A stretch of DNA of 64,000 bases from Micromonospora musae (GTDB lineage Bacteria; Actinomycetota; Actinomycetes; Mycobacteriales; Micromonosporaceae), in the NCBI RefSeq assembly GCF_003626635.1, contig NZ_RAZT01000005.1, forward strand, positions 248,001 to 312,000, in the 5' to 3' direction. Shown here one piece after another: positions 41,681 through 51,843 of this stretch. Every line of letters begins with the position of its first letter. The first letter of the stretch is position 1. The translations under genes were made by a program, and so were the position numbers. The notes under the pieces were generated by a model that had not been told where the DNA came from, ran no database searches, and saw only the letters and a list, made by a program, of their open reading frames with translations.

Positions 41681-44600
41681 TCACGGGCGGGGGAGAGCCG
41701 CCTCGATCAGGGCGTTCTGCTCGACGTCGTGCATCTTGGCCGAGCCGACCGAGGGGGCGGCGGCCGCTGGCCGGGAGATCCGGCGCAGCCGCACGTCCGC
41801 GAGGTGCTCGAGCAGGTTCAGCGCGACGAACGACCAGGCGCCCTGGTTGGCCGGCTCCTCCTGCACCCAGGCGAAGTCCTCGGCGTTCGGGTACTGCGCG
41901 AGCGCGGCCCGGATCTCCTCCACCGGCATCGGGTAGAGCTGCTCGATCCGGAGGATCGCGGTGTCGGTGACGCCGCGCTCCTGCCGGGCCTGGAAGAGGT
42001 CGTAGTAGACCTTGCCCGAGCAGAGCAGCACCCGCTTCACCGACTCCGGCGCCGGGGCGGCGGAGTCGGCCAGCACCGGCTGGAAGGTGCCGGTGGTGAA
42101 CTCCTCGACGCCGGAGACGCAGAGCTTGTGCCGCAGCAGCGACTTCGGCGTGAACACCACCAGCGGCTTGCGCTTCGGCGACAGCGCCTGGCGGCGCAGC
42201 AGGTGGAAGTAGTTCGCCGGGGTGGTCGGGATGGCGACGCGCATGTTGTCCTCGGCGCAGAGCTGCAGGAAGCGCTCGGGGCGGCCGGAGGTGTGGTCCG
42301 GGCCCTGGCCCTCGTGCCCGTGCGGCAGCAGCAGGGTCAGCGCGGAGCGCTGGCCCCACTTGACCTCGCCCGAGGAGATGAACTCGTCGATCACCGACTG
42401 GGCGCCGTTGACGAAGTCACCGAACTGGGCTTCCCAGCAGACCAGCGCGTTGATGTTCTCCACCGAGTAGCCGTACTCGAAGCCCATCGCCGCGTACTCG
42501 CTCAGCAGCGAGTCGTGCACGAAGAGCCGGGAGCGCTCGCCCTCGCCGGTCAGCGACTTCAGGGGGAGGTAGTCCTCGCCGGTGCGCGCATCCACGATCG
42601 AGGCGTGCCGCTGCACGAAGGTGCCGCGGCGGGAGTCCTGCCCGGCCAGCCGCACGGTGACCCCGTCGTGCAGCAGCGTGCCGAACGCGATGATCTCGCC
42701 GTAGCCCCAGTCGATGTGGCCCTCGACGGACATCTTCGCCCGCCGGTCGAGCAGCTGCTGGATTCGCTTGTGCGGGGTGAAGCCCTCCGGCAGGTTGACG
42801 TGCGCGTCGCCGACGGCCCGGACGAGCGACGCGTCGACGGCGGTGTCCACCTGCGGCTCCGGCTCCTCCTCGCGGCGGGGCCGGCTGAGCTGCCGCGGCT
42901 TGGTGGCGGCGTCCCGGGTGGCCTTGAAGACCCGCTCGAGCTGCGCCTGGTAGTCGCGCAGCAGCTCCTCCGCGTCCTCCACGGTGATGTCGCCGCGACC
43001 GATCAGCTCCTCGGTGTAGAGCTTCCGAACGGAGCGCTTCGAGTCGATGATCTTGTACATCTGCGGGTTGGTCATCGAGGGGTCGTCGCCCTCGTTGTGG
43101 CCACGCCGGCGGTAGCAGACCATGTCGATCACGACGTCCTTGTTGAACGTCTGCCGGTACTCGAAGGCCAGCCGGGCGACCCGGACCACGGCCTCGGGGT
43201 CGTCGCCGTTGACGTGGAAGATCGGCGCCTGGATCATCCGGGCCACGTCGGTGCTGTAGAGGCTGGACCGGCTGTACTCGGGGGCGGTCGTGAAGCCGAC
43301 CTGGTTGTTGACCACGACGTGCACGGTGCCGCCGGTGCGGTAGCCGCGCAGCTGCGACAGGTTCAGGGTCTCGGCCACCACGCCCTGACCGGCGAAGGCC
43401 GCGTCACCGTGCACCGCCAGCGGCAGCACGGTGTAGCCCTCCAGCTTCAGGTCGATCCGGTCCTGCTTGGCCCGGACGATGCCCTCCAGCACCGGGTCGA
43501 CGGCCTCCAGGTGCGACGGGTTCGCCACCACCGAGACCTTGACCGAGTTCGCCCCGTCCGGGGTGGTGAACTTGCCGTTCTGGCCGAGGTGGTACTTCAC
43601 GTCGCCGGAGCCCTGCGTCGAGCGCGGGTCGAGGTGCCCCTCGAACTCCGAGAAGATCTTCTCGTACGGCTTGCCGACGATGTTGGCCAGCACGTTGAGC
43701 CGGCCCCGGTGCGCCATGCCGATGACCACCTCGTCGAGGCCGCCCTCGGCGGAGGCCTCCAGCACCTCGCCCAGCAGCGGGATCAGCGACTCCCCGCCCT
43801 CCAGCGAGAAGCGCTTCTGGCCGACGTACTTGGTCTGCAGGAACGTCTCGAACGCCTCGGCGGCGTTGAGCCGGTTCAGCACGTGCTTCTGCTCGTCGGA
43901 GGCGGGCTTCTCGTACTTGCGCTCCACCCGCTCCTGGAGCCAGCGCCGCTCCTCCGGGTCCTGGATGTGCATGTACTCGATGCCGACCCGCCGGCAGTAC
44001 GAGTCGCGCAGCACGCCCAGGATCTCGCGCAGCTTCATCCGCTGCTTGCCCGCGAAGCCGTTGACCGGGAAGGTGCGGTCCAGGTCCCACAGGGTCAGCC
44101 CGTGCTGGAGCACGTCCAGGTCGGGGTGCTTGCGGATCTTGAACTCGAGCGGGTCGGTGTCGGCCATCAGGTGGCCGCGCACGCGGTAGGCGTGGATCAG
44201 CTCGTGCACCCGGGCCGTCTTGTTGATCTGGCCCTCGCTGTCGACCGCGACGTCGCGCATCCAGCGCACCGGCTCGTACGGGATCCGCAGCGAGGTGAAG
44301 ATCTCGTCGTAGAAGCCGTGCTCGCCGAGGACCAGCTCGTGCATCGCCTTGAGGAACTCGCCGGACTGGGCGCCCTGGATGACCCGGTGGTCGTACGTGC
44401 TGGTCAGCGTGATGACCTTGCTGACCGCCATCTCGGCGAGGGTGGCCTCGGACATGCCCTGGTAGGGCGCCGGGTACTCCATGGCGCCGACGCCGATGAT
44501 CGCGCTCTGCCCCTGCATGAGCCGCGGCATCGAGTGGACCGTGCCGATGCCGCCCGGGTTGGTCAGCGAGATCGTGGTGCCGCCGTAGTCCTCCATGGTC

Positions 44601-45397
44601 AGCTCGTTGCGGCGGGCTCGCCGGACCACGTCCTCGTACGCCTGCCAGAACTGCCGGAAGTCCATCTGCTCGCAGCCCTTGATGGAGGGGACCACCAGGT
44701 TGCGGCTGCCGTCGGGCCGGGTCATGTCGATGGCGATGCCCAGGTTGACGTGCTCGGGGCGGACCAGCGTCGGCTTGCCGTCGACGACGGCGTAGGAGTT
44801 GTTCATCTCCGGGTGCTGGGCCATCGCCCGGACCAGCGCGTAGCCGATGAGGTGGGTGAAGCTGACCTTGCCACCGCGACCGCGGGCGAGGTGGTTGTTG
44901 ATCACGATGCGGTTGTCGACCAGCAGCTTGGCCGGGACGGCGCGCACACTCGTCGCGGTCGGCACGCTGAGCGAGGCGTCCATGTTCTGGACGATCTTCG
45001 CGGCGACCCCGCGCAGCGGCGTGTTCTGCGGGCCGGTGGCGGTCGGCGCGGACGTGGCCGGCTTGGCCGCCGGCTTCGCGGCGGGGGCGGCGGGCTTGGC
45101 CGGGGCGGCCTTGGCGGGCGCGGCCGGGGCCGGCTTGGCCTCAGCGGGCTGGGCGACCGCGGCGACCGGCTCCTGCTGCTCGGCGGGCTCGGGCTGCTGG
45201 GTCGCGGGCGCCGGCTTCGCGTCCGGGCGTGGTGTGCCCGCGCCCGGGCCGGGGCGGTAGTCGGCGAAGAAGTCGTGCCAGGCCGAGTCGACACTCTTGG
45301 GATCGGCGAGATACCGCTGGTACATCTCTTCGACGATCCACTCGTTCGGGCCGAAACCCGCCAGTGGGTTCTCCTGCGAAGTCTGCTGGGTCGACAC
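41681..45397 (-). CDS. kgd: multifunctional 2-oxoglutarate decarboxylase/dehydrogenase
   Basis: A 1238-residue fused enzyme (SucA/OdhA/Kgd type). The N-terminal ~40 residues match the E1 start ([20 protein letters not shown]), followed by an Ala/Pro-rich linker. Then comes an acyltransferase (E2-like) domain ([18 protein letters not shown]; catalytic [17 protein letters not shown]) and a thiamine-diphosphate E1 domain from about residue 380 with [40 protein letters not shown] and the transketolase-like C-terminus. It feeds the oxidative TCA branch. GarA-type FHA proteins regulate such enzymes; the FHA protein at 62 kb is a candidate only. Confidence 0.95.
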   Translation of the reverse strand: MSTQQTSQENPLAGFGPNEWIVEEMYQRYLADPKSVDSAWHDFFADYRPGPGAGTPRPDAKPAPATQQPEPAEQQEPVAAVAQPAEAKPAPAAPAKAAPAKPAAPAAKPAAKPATSAPTATGPQNTPLRGVAAKIVQNMDASLSVPTATSVRAVPAKLLVDNRIVINNHLARGRGGKVSFTHLIGYALVRAMAQHPEMNNSYAVVDGKPTLVRPEHVNLGIAIDMTRPDGSRNLVVPSIKGCEQMDFRQFWQAYEDVVRRARRNELTMEDYGGTTISLTNPGGIGTVHSMPRLMQGQSAIIGVGAMEYPAPYQGMSEATLAEMAVSKVITLTSTYDHRVIQGAQSGEFLKAMHELVLGEHGFYDEIFTSLRIPYEPVRWMRDVAVDSEGQINKTARVHELIHAYRVRGHLMADTDPLEFKIRKHPDLDVLQHGLTLWDLDRTFPVNGFAGKQRMKLREILGVLRDSYCRRVGIEYMHIQDPEERRWLQERVERKYEKPASDEQKHVLNRLNAAEAFETFLQTKYVGQKRFSLEGGESLIPLLGEVLEASAEGGLDEVVIGMAHRGRLNVLANIVGKPYEKIFSEFEGHLDPRSTQGSGDVKYHLGQNGKFTTPDGANSVKVSVVANPSHLEAVDPVLEGIVRAKQDRIDLKLEGYTVLPLAVHGDAAFAGQGVVAETLNLSQLRGYRTGGTVHVVVNNQVGFTTAPEYSRSSLYSTDVARMIQAPIFHVNGDDPEAVVRVARLAFEYRQTFNKDVVIDMVCYRRRGHNEGDDPSMTNPQMYKIIDSKRSVRKLYTEELIGRGDITVEDAEELLRDYQAQLERVFKATRDAATKPRQLSRPRREEEPEPQVDTAVDASLVRAVGDAHVNLPEGFTPHKRIQQLLDRRAKMSVEGHIDWGYGEIIAFGTLLHDGVTVRLAGQDSRRGTFVQRHASIVDARTGEDYLPLKSLTGEGERSRLFVHDSLLSEYAAMGFEYGYSVENINALVCWEAQFGDFVNGAQSVIDEFISSGEVKWGQRSALTLLLPHGHEGQGPDHTSGRPERFLQLCAEDNMRVAIPTTPANYFHLLRRQALSPKRKPLVVFTPKSLLRHKLCVSGVEEFTTGTFQPVLADSAAPAPESVKRVLLCSGKVYYDLFQARQERGVTDTAILRIEQLYPMPVEEIRAALAQYPNAEDFAWVQEEPANQGAWSFVALNLLEHLADVRLRRISRPAAAAPSVGSAKMHDVEQNALIEAALPRP

Positions 45398-45639
45398 GGC
45401 CGGTAATCGCCTCTTTCACGCGGGTTTGTGTGTCACGCGACGCCCGGTGGCCCCCTGTATCACGGGCTGCCGGGACGCTCCAAGGCTACGCCGTACAGAT
45501 CCCCACGGCATTTCCGCCTCCGTCGCGTGGTCCGTTTCACAGAAGATGCCAGAAGTTCACGAAGCGCTGCGTGTCCCATTGACTCCTGCTATGGCTCCCG
45601 GCCCAGGTGACGGCGGACCGGCGTGGGTCCGGGGAGCGG

Positions 45640-45670
45640 CGGATCCGGTGGCCGTTCGCCACCGGATCCG
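45640..45670 (-). terminator. hairpin after the ABC exporter operon
   Basis: CGGATCCGGTGGC (45640-45652) and its perfect 13-bp complement (45658-45670) with a CGTTC loop, 31 nt after the permease stop. Confidence 0.75.
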
Positions 45671-45700
45671 GGCTCGTTCCGGGCAGCCGCCCGACGCGGG

Positions 45701-46513
45701 TCAGGAGATGTCGCGCCGGCGCGTGATCAGGATGCCGGCGACGCCGCTCGCGAGCGCGTAGCCGAACAGCACCAGAGCGCCGACCCACCAGGCGGGGACG
45801 AACTCCGACTGCCCCTCGGTGATCATCACCTGGGACGCGACGGCGGGCCAGATCACCTGCCACTTGAGGACCGCCTGCGTGTCCAGCAGGTTCGACAGCA
45901 GGAGGAAGAGCAGACCGACCACCTGGGTGCCGACCAGGTAGAGCACGGCGGCGGTGATGACGGCACCGAGCTGGTTGGTGATCAGCGTGCCGATGCCCAC
46001 GCCGAGGATGGTCCAGATCGCGTACGCGAGCAGGTTGAACAGCAGGGCCCGCTGGACCGGCCACTCGCCGAGCTGCGTGCCGTAATCGTTCAGCGTCAGG
46101 AAGATGCCCCCGGCCACCAGGTCGATCACCGTGGTCGCCAACCAGAAGGCGAAGCCCAGCAGGCTGGCCGCGACGAGCTTGCCGACGATCACCGACGTCC
46201 GCCGCGGGGTCGCCAGGAACGTCGTGGTCGCGGTCTGGTGGAAGAACTCGTTGGTGACCATCAGGATGCCGATGAGCATCACGAACATCAGCCCGAGGTA
46301 CTGGCCCGAGGTGTAGATGTTCGCCGCCTGCGCGGCCGGCGTCGACTGCTCGGCGCTCATGCCGACGTTCCCGGCCTCGCCGCCGAGCACGACGGTCGCC
46401 AGGTACGCGTTGAACGCGAACGCCAGGACGATCGAGACGAAGGCGCCGACGGCCAGCCACCACCAGGTGCTGGTGGTGCGGATCTTGAGGAGTTCGGCTC
46501 GGACCAGGTTCAT
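45701..46513 (-). CDS. ABC-2-type exporter permease
   Basis: A 270-residue membrane protein with about six transmembrane segments: VRAELLKIRTTSTWWWLAVG at the N-terminus, LMVTNEFFHQTATTTFLATP in the first cytosolic loop. This is typical of the permease half of ABC exporters like CcmA/DrrB. Its ATG overlaps the ATPase stop (ATGA), so the pair is coupled. The substrate is unknown. Confidence 0.88.
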   Translation of the reverse strand: MNLVRAELLKIRTTSTWWWLAVGAFVSIVLAFAFNAYLATVVLGGEAGNVGMSAEQSTPAAQAANIYTSGQYLGLMFVMLIGILMVTNEFFHQTATTTFLATPRRTSVIVGKLVAASLLGFAFWLATTVIDLVAGGIFLTLNDYGTQLGEWPVQRALLFNLLAYAIWTILGVGIGTLITNQLGAVITAAVLYLVGTQVVGLLFLLLSNLLDTQAVLKWQVIWPAVASQVMITEGQSEFVPAWWVGALVLFGYALASGVAGILITRRRDIS

Positions 46514-47442
46514 CGGATGCCCGCCTTTCCGGCCGTCAACTCCAGGAAGACCCCTTCCAGGTCGGGCCGTTCCGTGGTGAGTTCGTGCAGCTCGACACCG
46601 GCCGTCAGGGCGGTCCGGCCGACCGTCGCCGCGTCGACCCCGGCGACCAGCAGGGCGCCCTGCCCGTCGGCGTCGACAGTGGCGTTCTGGTCCTTCAACG
46701 CCGCGGCGAGCGCCTCGGCCTGCGGGGTGCGGACGCGCACCCGTACGCCCTGCGTCATCGACCCGATCACCTGGTCGACCGGGCCCTGGCGGACCAGCTG
46801 GCCCGCCGCGATGATCACCACGTCGTCGGCGAGCAGCTGCATCTCCGACAGCAGGTGGCTGGAGACCAGGATGGTGCGCCCCTCCTGGGCCAGGCCCTTG
46901 AGGAACCCACGCATCCAGCGGATGCCCTCCGGGTCCAGCCCGTTGGCCGGCTCGTCGAGGATCAGCACCTTCGGGTCACCGAGCATCGCGGCGGCGATCC
47001 CCAACCGCTGCTTCATGCCGAGCGAGTAGCCCTTGAACTTCCGCTTCGCGGCCGGGGTCAACCCGACCAGGGCGAGCGCCTCGTCGGCGCGCTGCCTCGG
47101 CAGCCCCGCCGCCGCGCAGAGCACCCGCAGGTGGTTGAGCCCGGTCCGTCCCTTGTGCGCGCTCGAGGCCTCCAGCACGGCGCCCACGTGCCGCAGCGGC
47201 TCGGGGAGGTCGGCGTACCGCCGGCCACCGATGGTCGCCGTGCCGCTGGTCGGGGTGACCAGGTTCAGCAGCATGCGCAGCGTGGTGGTCTTACCCGCGC
47301 CGTTCGGGCCGAGGAAGCCGGTCACCCGACCCGACTCGACCGTGAAGGACAGGTTGTTGACCGCCCGAACGTTGCGGTACTGCTTCGTCAGGCCGGACAC
47401 CACGATCTGACCACTGGTGGGGCTTGGCTGCCCGTCAGACAT
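46510..47442 (-). CDS. ABC exporter ATP-binding protein
   Basis: A 310-residue ATPase: Walker A GPNGAGKTTTLRML, signature YSLGMKQRLGIAAAML, Walker B VLILDEPANGLDPEG and switch His in VSSHLLSEMQ. The C-terminal ~80 residues resemble the extra domain of the DrrA-type group. The ATG at 47442 follows GGGAGGAGAACG, so a longer frame is rejected. It works with the coupled permease to export an unknown compound. Confidence 0.92.
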   Translation of the reverse strand: MSDGQPSPTSGQIVVSGLTKQYRNVRAVNNLSFTVESGRVTGFLGPNGAGKTTTLRMLLNLVTPTSGTATIGGRRYADLPEPLRHVGAVLEASSAHKGRTGLNHLRVLCAAAGLPRQRADEALALVGLTPAAKRKFKGYSLGMKQRLGIAAAMLGDPKVLILDEPANGLDPEGIRWMRGFLKGLAQEGRTILVSSHLLSEMQLLADDVVIIAAGQLVRQGPVDQVIGSMTQGVRVRVRTPQAEALAAALKDQNATVDADGQGALLVAGVDAATVGRTALTAGVELHELTTERPDLEGVFLELTAGKAGIR

Positions 47443-47602
47443 CGTTCTCCTCCCGTGCGGTGGCGTCGAGATACGCCGCTGCACAGCGTGACCGGAGCGC
47501 GCGGCGAGGTCAATCAGGCGCGGTCCGTACCCTCGCCTCCGCCTCACGCAGGAGTCCGGTCATCCGCGAGGACTACTGCCGGGCCGACAGCCGCCGCTCG
47601 GG

Positions 47603-48268
47603 TCAGGCCCGGTCCGCCCCGGACGGCAGGGCGATCCAGGTGGCCCGGGCGCTGGCGAGCAGGGCGCCGTCCGGCCCGTACAGGCTGCTGTGCACCCGTG
47701 CCTTGCGCCCCTCGACCGAGACGGTCACGCCGGTCACCACGCACTCGTCACCCGGCTCGGGCAGCGCGATCAGCCGGGCGGCCATCCGTCCCAGGACGTA
47801 CGGGCGGCCGGGGGCGATCACCGACCAGCCGCCGGGGCAGTCCAGGGCCGCCCAGACCGTGGCCCCGCCGACCTGCTCCGGCGCGCGGAACGGCGCGGCG
47901 GTCCGGCCGTCCGGCAACCGGCCGGGGAAGATCCGCAGCCCGTCGGTCCGCTCCGGCCCGCAGACGTAGCAGCCGGGGAAGGGGTGGTCCACCAGTCCGG
48001 GGTACCGGGCGGCCGCGTCGACGGCGGTGGCCCGATCAACCGGCGGCACCACCGCGTCGACGGGCGCGCCGGGGCGCACCTCGGCGACCACCTCTCCGGC
48101 CGGATCGCGGACCTCGCCGTCGACCAGGGTCAGCGGCGTCTCCAGCGGTGGCGGCCGGCGCAGGGTCACCTCGACCGGTCCGGGCCCGGCCTCGGCGGCG
48201 AAGACACCGGCGCTCCAGCCGCCGTTGCCCGATCCGGGGGGCCCGTTGTAGCGGGATTCGATGCGCAT
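47603..48268 (-). CDS. hotdog-fold thioesterase-like protein
   Basis: A 221-residue protein: SRYNGPPGSGNGGWSAGVFA near the start, FPGCYVCGPERTDGLRIFPG mid-protein and a C-terminal half resembling acyl-CoA thioesterases. No catalytic residue is certain. GGAGGTCGGCCG precedes the ATG. It is divergent from the ornithine-lipid-type genes with 162 nt between starts; a lipid link is plausible but unproven. Confidence 0.7.
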   Translation of the reverse strand: MRIESRYNGPPGSGNGGWSAGVFAAEAGPGPVEVTLRRPPPLETPLTLVDGEVRDPAGEVVAEVRPGAPVDAVVPPVDRATAVDAAARYPGLVDHPFPGCYVCGPERTDGLRIFPGRLPDGRTAAPFRAPEQVGGATVWAALDCPGGWSVIAPGRPYVLGRMAARLIALPEPGDECVVTGVTVSVEGRKARVHSSLYGPDGALLASARATWIALPSGADRA

Positions 48269-48430
48269 CGGCCGACCTCCGTGGGGCGCGTGACCCGGCG
48301 CCGCGGCCGGATCCGTCCGGCAGCCTCGCACGGCCGGTACGCACGACGCACACCGGTGGCCCGCCGTCGTTCACCGGATCGACACTCCTCGCCCCCTGGA
48401 GTGGCAACCCGCGCCCCTTACACAGATCCC

Positions 48431-49228
48431 ATGTCCGTTCTGCACGCCGCCGGGACACCCCTGCCGACCGCTGGGACATCCCTCACGACCAGCGGTTACA
48501 CCCTGCTGATCGCCGACGACCCGAGCCAGGTCGCGGCCGCGCAACGCCTGCGTCACGAGGTGTTCGCCACCGAACTCGGCGCCACCCTCCGCCCGGACGC
48601 CGTCGGGCTGGACGTGGACCCGTTCGACAGGTACTGCGACCACCTGATCGTGCGACAGGACAGCACCGGTGACGTGGTCGGCACGTACCGGCTGCTGCCG
48701 CCCGGCCGGACCGACCGCCGGTACGCCGAGGACGAGTTCGACGTGAGCGCGCTCGCCCCGTTGCGGGACGAGCTGGTCGAGGCGGGCCGCTCCTGTGTGC
48801 ACCCGGATCACCGCAGCGGCGCCGTGATCAACCTGATGTGGGCCGGCATCGCCCGTTACCTGCACCTGCGCGGATCCCGCTGGCTGGGTGGCTGCGCCTC
48901 GGTACCGGTGGCCGACGGCGGCCGGGCCGTGGCGGAGGTGTGGGAGCGGGCGCAGGCCCGGCACCTCGCGCCGCCGCCGCTGCGGGTGCGTCCGCGGCGC
49001 CCGTGGTTCGCCGAGGCGCCGGCCGTGCCGCCCGCTCCGGCCGGTGCGCTGGACGGTGCGAGTCTGGTGCCGCCGCTGCTGCGCGGCTATCTGCGACTCG
49101 GCGCGTGGATCTGCGGTGAGCCGTCGTACGACCCGGACTTCGCCGTCGCCGACTTCTACGTGCTCCTCTCCATGGACCGGATGAATCCGCGCTACCTGCG
49201 GCACTTCCTGGGCGGGGTGGGGCAGTGA
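48431..49228 (+). CDS. OlsB-like N-acyltransferase
   Basis: A 265-residue GNAT-fold acyltransferase of the OlsB group, which joins a 3-hydroxyacyl chain to ornithine (lyso-ornithine lipid). Typical features: DPSQVAAAQRLRHEVFATEL, CDHLIVRQDSTGDVVGTYRL, EAGRSCVHPDHRSGAVINLM and WLGGCASVPVADGG. The stop overlaps the acyltransferase downstream as GTGA, as in known olsBA pairs. Autoinducer synthases share the fold but not these motifs. Confidence 0.8.
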   Translation: MSVLHAAGTPLPTAGTSLTTSGYTLLIADDPSQVAAAQRLRHEVFATELGATLRPDAVGLDVDPFDRYCDHLIVRQDSTGDVVGTYRLLPPGRTDRRYAEDEFDVSALAPLRDELVEAGRSCVHPDHRSGAVINLMWAGIARYLHLRGSRWLGGCASVPVADGGRAVAEVWERAQARHLAPPPLRVRPRRPWFAEAPAVPPAPAGALDGASLVPPLLRGYLRLGAWICGEPSYDPDFAVADFYVLLSMDRMNPRYLRHFLGGVGQ

Positions 49229-50166
49229 CCGCGGTGCCGTTCGACCTGTGGCGCCCCACCTCCGGCTGCGACGACAAGTGCCTGCCGGTTCCGGGGGAGA
49301 CGCCGACCGTGCCGGCGCTCCGGCAGGTGGCACGCCTGCTCGCCGGGGTCGGGATGCTGCTGCTCGGCGCCGGACTGGCCGCGGTGCTGCCGGTGCTCCC
49401 GGCCCGGGACGGGCAGGCGGCGGTGCGGGCCTGGGCGCGGGGGACCGCACGGGCGTTCGGTGTGCGGCTGGTGGTGCGCGGCCGGCCGCCCCGGCGGCGG
49501 GCGTTGGTGGCCGCCAACCACATGTCCTGGCTGGACATCCTGGTCGTGCTGGCCGTCGCCCCGACCCGGATGGTGGCGAAGCGCGAAGTCCGCTCCTGGC
49601 CGCTGATCGGCCTGCTGGCCGCCGCGGCGGGCACCGTCTTCGTGGACCGGTCGCGGCCCCGCGCGCTCCCCGACACCGTGCGCCGGGTCGCCGACGCGCT
49701 GCGCGCCGGTCGCGCGGTCGCGGTCTTCCCGGAGGGTACGACCTGGTGCGCGGGCGAGGACGCGGTCGACTGCCGACCGAACGGTGGTTTCCGCCCGGCC
49801 ATGTTCCAGGCGGCGATCGACGCCGGCGCCCCGGTGGTCCCGCTGCGGATCGCCTACCGCTGCGCGGCGACGGGGGAGAGCACCACGGCCACCGCCTTCC
49901 TGGGCGAGGAGACCCTGCTGCGCTCGGTACGCCGGGTGGTCGCGGGGCGGGGGCTCGAGGTGACGGTGACGGTCGGCGCTGCGCTGCACCCGAGCCGGGA
50001 CGCGGACCGTCGGGTGCTCGCCCGGGCCGCCGAGTCGGCTGTGCACCTCGTGCCGGCCGGCGCCGTTCCGGTCCGTCGGGCCGGTGTCCCGCTGGCGCTG
50101 CCCTCGACGGGCCTGCCGGTGCGCCCGAGCCGGCCCGGCGCCGGGGGGCTCGACCTGGCGGCGTGA
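49225..50166 (+). CDS. OlsA/PlsC-type O-acyltransferase
   Basis: A 313-residue membrane acyltransferase with N-terminal hydrophobic segments (ARLLAGVGMLLLGAGLAAVL), the HX4D motif NHMSWLD near residue 95 and FPEGTTWCAGED near 170. OlsA adds a second fatty acid to lyso-ornithine lipid; PlsC acylates lysophosphatidate. Coupling to the OlsB-like gene favours the ornithine-lipid role. The GTG overlaps the previous stop. Confidence 0.82.
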   Translation: MTAVPFDLWRPTSGCDDKCLPVPGETPTVPALRQVARLLAGVGMLLLGAGLAAVLPVLPARDGQAAVRAWARGTARAFGVRLVVRGRPPRRRALVAANHMSWLDILVVLAVAPTRMVAKREVRSWPLIGLLAAAAGTVFVDRSRPRALPDTVRRVADALRAGRAVAVFPEGTTWCAGEDAVDCRPNGGFRPAMFQAAIDAGAPVVPLRIAYRCAATGESTTATAFLGEETLLRSVRRVVAGRGLEVTVTVGAALHPSRDADRRVLARAAESAVHLVPAGAVPVRRAGVPLALPSTGLPVRPSRPGAGGLDLAA

Positions 50167-50181
50167 GCGACTCGCGATGTC

Positions 50182-50211
50182 TTGTGCTGTCGCGATGTAT
50201 CGCGTTACTGT
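50182..50211 (+). promoter_or_regulatory. promoter with palindromic PadR-type operator
   Basis: A perfect palindrome CGCGAT-GT-ATCGCG (50191-50204) sits between TTGTGC (50182-50187) and TACTGT (50206-50211), an 18-nt spacer. A further TCGCGATGTC half-site lies at 50172-50181. A repressor here would block RNA polymerase directly. Confidence 0.6.
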
Positions 50212-50260
50212 TCCTCTCGTCGGACGCGCTGTCGGCGTGTCGTCGGAAGGGGAGGACACC

Positions 50261-51094
50261 ATGGCCGGTTGGACGGTCGACGCTCCGCAGCGACTGAGCC
50301 TGGACGAGCCGGTCAGCCGGCTGGACGTACGCCTCTTCAGTGGCCGGCTCAACGTGGTGGCCACGGACGGGCCGGCCCGCGTCGACATCACCCGGGTGGG
50401 CCGCCGGCCGATCCTGGTGGAGCAGCACGAGGGGCGACTCTCCGTCCGGCAGGAGCGGCACTGGCACTGGCGGGACGTGCTGCGGTGGATCGGGCCGTTC
50501 GGGCACTGGTCCCGGGTGGACGTCTCGATCGCGGTGCCCGCCGACGTCCGGGCCGAGCTGCGGCTGGTGGACGGCTCGCTGGTCGTCTCCGGGCTGCGCC
50601 GGCACACCCGGGCCGACGTGACCTCCGGGCAGATCACCCTGATGGGCCTGCGCGGAAACACCATGGCGAAGATCGTCTCCGGCCCGGTCGAGGCGCTCGG
50701 CGTCGGCGGTGACCTGCACCTGGAGACCGTCTCCGGCGAGGTCATCCTGGCCGACAGCGCGGCCGCCCAGGTCCGGGCGCAGACGGTCTCCGGGGCGATC
50801 ACCTGCGATCTCGACAATCCCCGCAGCAGCGAGATCCGGCTGCACACCATCTCCGGCAGCATCACCGTCCGGGTCCGCGAGGACAGCGACCTCGCCGTAC
50901 GCCTGCACACCACGTCCGGCCGGATCACCAGTGGCTTCCCCCAGGTGATGCGGGAGTCGAAGCTGGGTTCGGTGGCGAACAGCGAGGGAGTGCTCGGCGC
51001 CGGCGACGGTAAGCTCTGGGCGTCCGCCACGTCCGGCAGCATCGCGCTGCTCGCCCGTCCGGTGGACGACGACGAGGAGGATGAGCTGCCGTGA
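50261..51094 (+). CDS. DUF4097-type beta-helix protein
   Basis: A 277-residue protein of the DUF4097/adhesin-like beta-repeat family: repeating short strands such as LVVSGLRRHTRADVTSGQIT, LETVSGEVILADSAAAQVRA, IRLHTISGSITVRVRED. There is no signal peptide or membrane segment, so it is cytosolic or peripheral. AAGGGGAGGACACC precedes the ATG. Its partner PadR gene overlaps its end. DUF4097-PadR pairs are common in actinomycetes; their task is not known to me. Confidence 0.85.
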   Translation: MAGWTVDAPQRLSLDEPVSRLDVRLFSGRLNVVATDGPARVDITRVGRRPILVEQHEGRLSVRQERHWHWRDVLRWIGPFGHWSRVDVSIAVPADVRAELRLVDGSLVVSGLRRHTRADVTSGQITLMGLRGNTMAKIVSGPVEALGVGGDLHLETVSGEVILADSAAAQVRAQTVSGAITCDLDNPRSSEIRLHTISGSITVRVREDSDLAVRLHTTSGRITSGFPQVMRESKLGSVANSEGVLGAGDGKLWASATSGSIALLARPVDDDEEDELP

Positions 51095-51723
51095 CGGCCG
51101 TCTTCAGTCACGGGCGGTTGCGGCTCTACCTGCTCCGGCTCCTCGACGACGGCCCGAAGCACGGCTACGAGCTGATCCGGCTGCTCGAGGAGCGCTTCCT
51201 CGGTCTCTACGCACCCAGCGCCGGCACCATCTACCCCCGCCTCCAGCGGCTGGAGGCGGAGGGGCTGGTCACGCACACCGCCGCCGGTGGCCGGAAGACG
51301 TACGAGATCACCGAGAGCGGCCGCGCCGAGCTGCGGCAGCGCGCCGACGAACTGGCCGCCCTCGAGTCGGACATCGCCGCCTCGGTGGAGGACCTCTCCG
51401 CGCTCGCCGGTGAGATCCGCGACGAGGTACGCGGCTCCGTTCGCGACCTCAAGCGGGAGCTGCGCGAGGCCACCCGGCAGACGCGGCAGGGCCGACGGGC
51501 CCGGTGGGAGTCCCCCTCGTTCACCCCCGGCGCACCGCCGCCCCCGGCCGGTCCGCCGGAGCCCGGCCCCGCCGTGCTCGCCGAGTTCGACCAGCGGCTG
51601 GCCGAGTTCACCGCGGAGGTGGCGCGGCTGGTACGCGTCCGCCGGTTCACCGACTCCCAGCTGCGCACCGCGATCCGGCTGCTCGACGGCGCGCTGGACG
51701 GGCTGCGGCGGTTGCTCCGCTGA
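51091..51723 (+). CDS. PadR-family regulator
   Basis: A 210-residue regulator. The winged helix has LYLLRLLDDGPKHGYELIRL, PSAGTIYPRLQRLEAEGLVT and GRKTYEITESGRAEL. A long helical, Arg/Glu-rich segment and a Pro-rich linker follow, then a second helical region (FTAEVARLVRVRRFTDSQLR). It is translated with the DUF4097 gene (GTGA overlap) and probably represses the operon through the CGCGAT/ATCGCG palindrome. Confidence 0.88.
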   Translation: MTAVFSHGRLRLYLLRLLDDGPKHGYELIRLLEERFLGLYAPSAGTIYPRLQRLEAEGLVTHTAAGGRKTYEITESGRAELRQRADELAALESDIAASVEDLSALAGEIRDEVRGSVRDLKRELREATRQTRQGRRARWESPSFTPGAPPPPAGPPEPGPAVLAEFDQRLAEFTAEVARLVRVRRFTDSQLRTAIRLLDGALDGLRRLLR

Positions 51724-51781
51724 GCGGGCCCGACCGGCGACCCGCGACGGCGAGTCACCCGCCCGGACGTTGAGGGCTCGC

Positions 51782-51810
51782 TCACAGGTTCTTTGCAGGA
51801 AGCATCCAGC
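51782..51810 (+). promoter_or_regulatory. PhoP-like triple direct repeat upstream of phoP
   Basis: TCACAGG (51782-51788), TTGCAGG (51793-51799) and ATCCAGC (51804-51810), each separated by 4 bases: an 11-bp period. M. tuberculosis PhoP binds 7-bp direct repeats (TCACAGC) with 4-bp spacing. The site lies 34 nt before the response regulator ATG. Confidence 0.7.
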
Positions 51811-51843
51811 GCGGGCGCAGTCAGTTCGCGGATGATGGGGCAC

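Noticed and set aside
41729..45406. Very long open frame antisense to kgd (over 1200 codons)
   Set aside because: It mirrors the codon bias of kgd, has no family motifs and no ribosome site. The kgd strand encodes a complete recognised enzyme.
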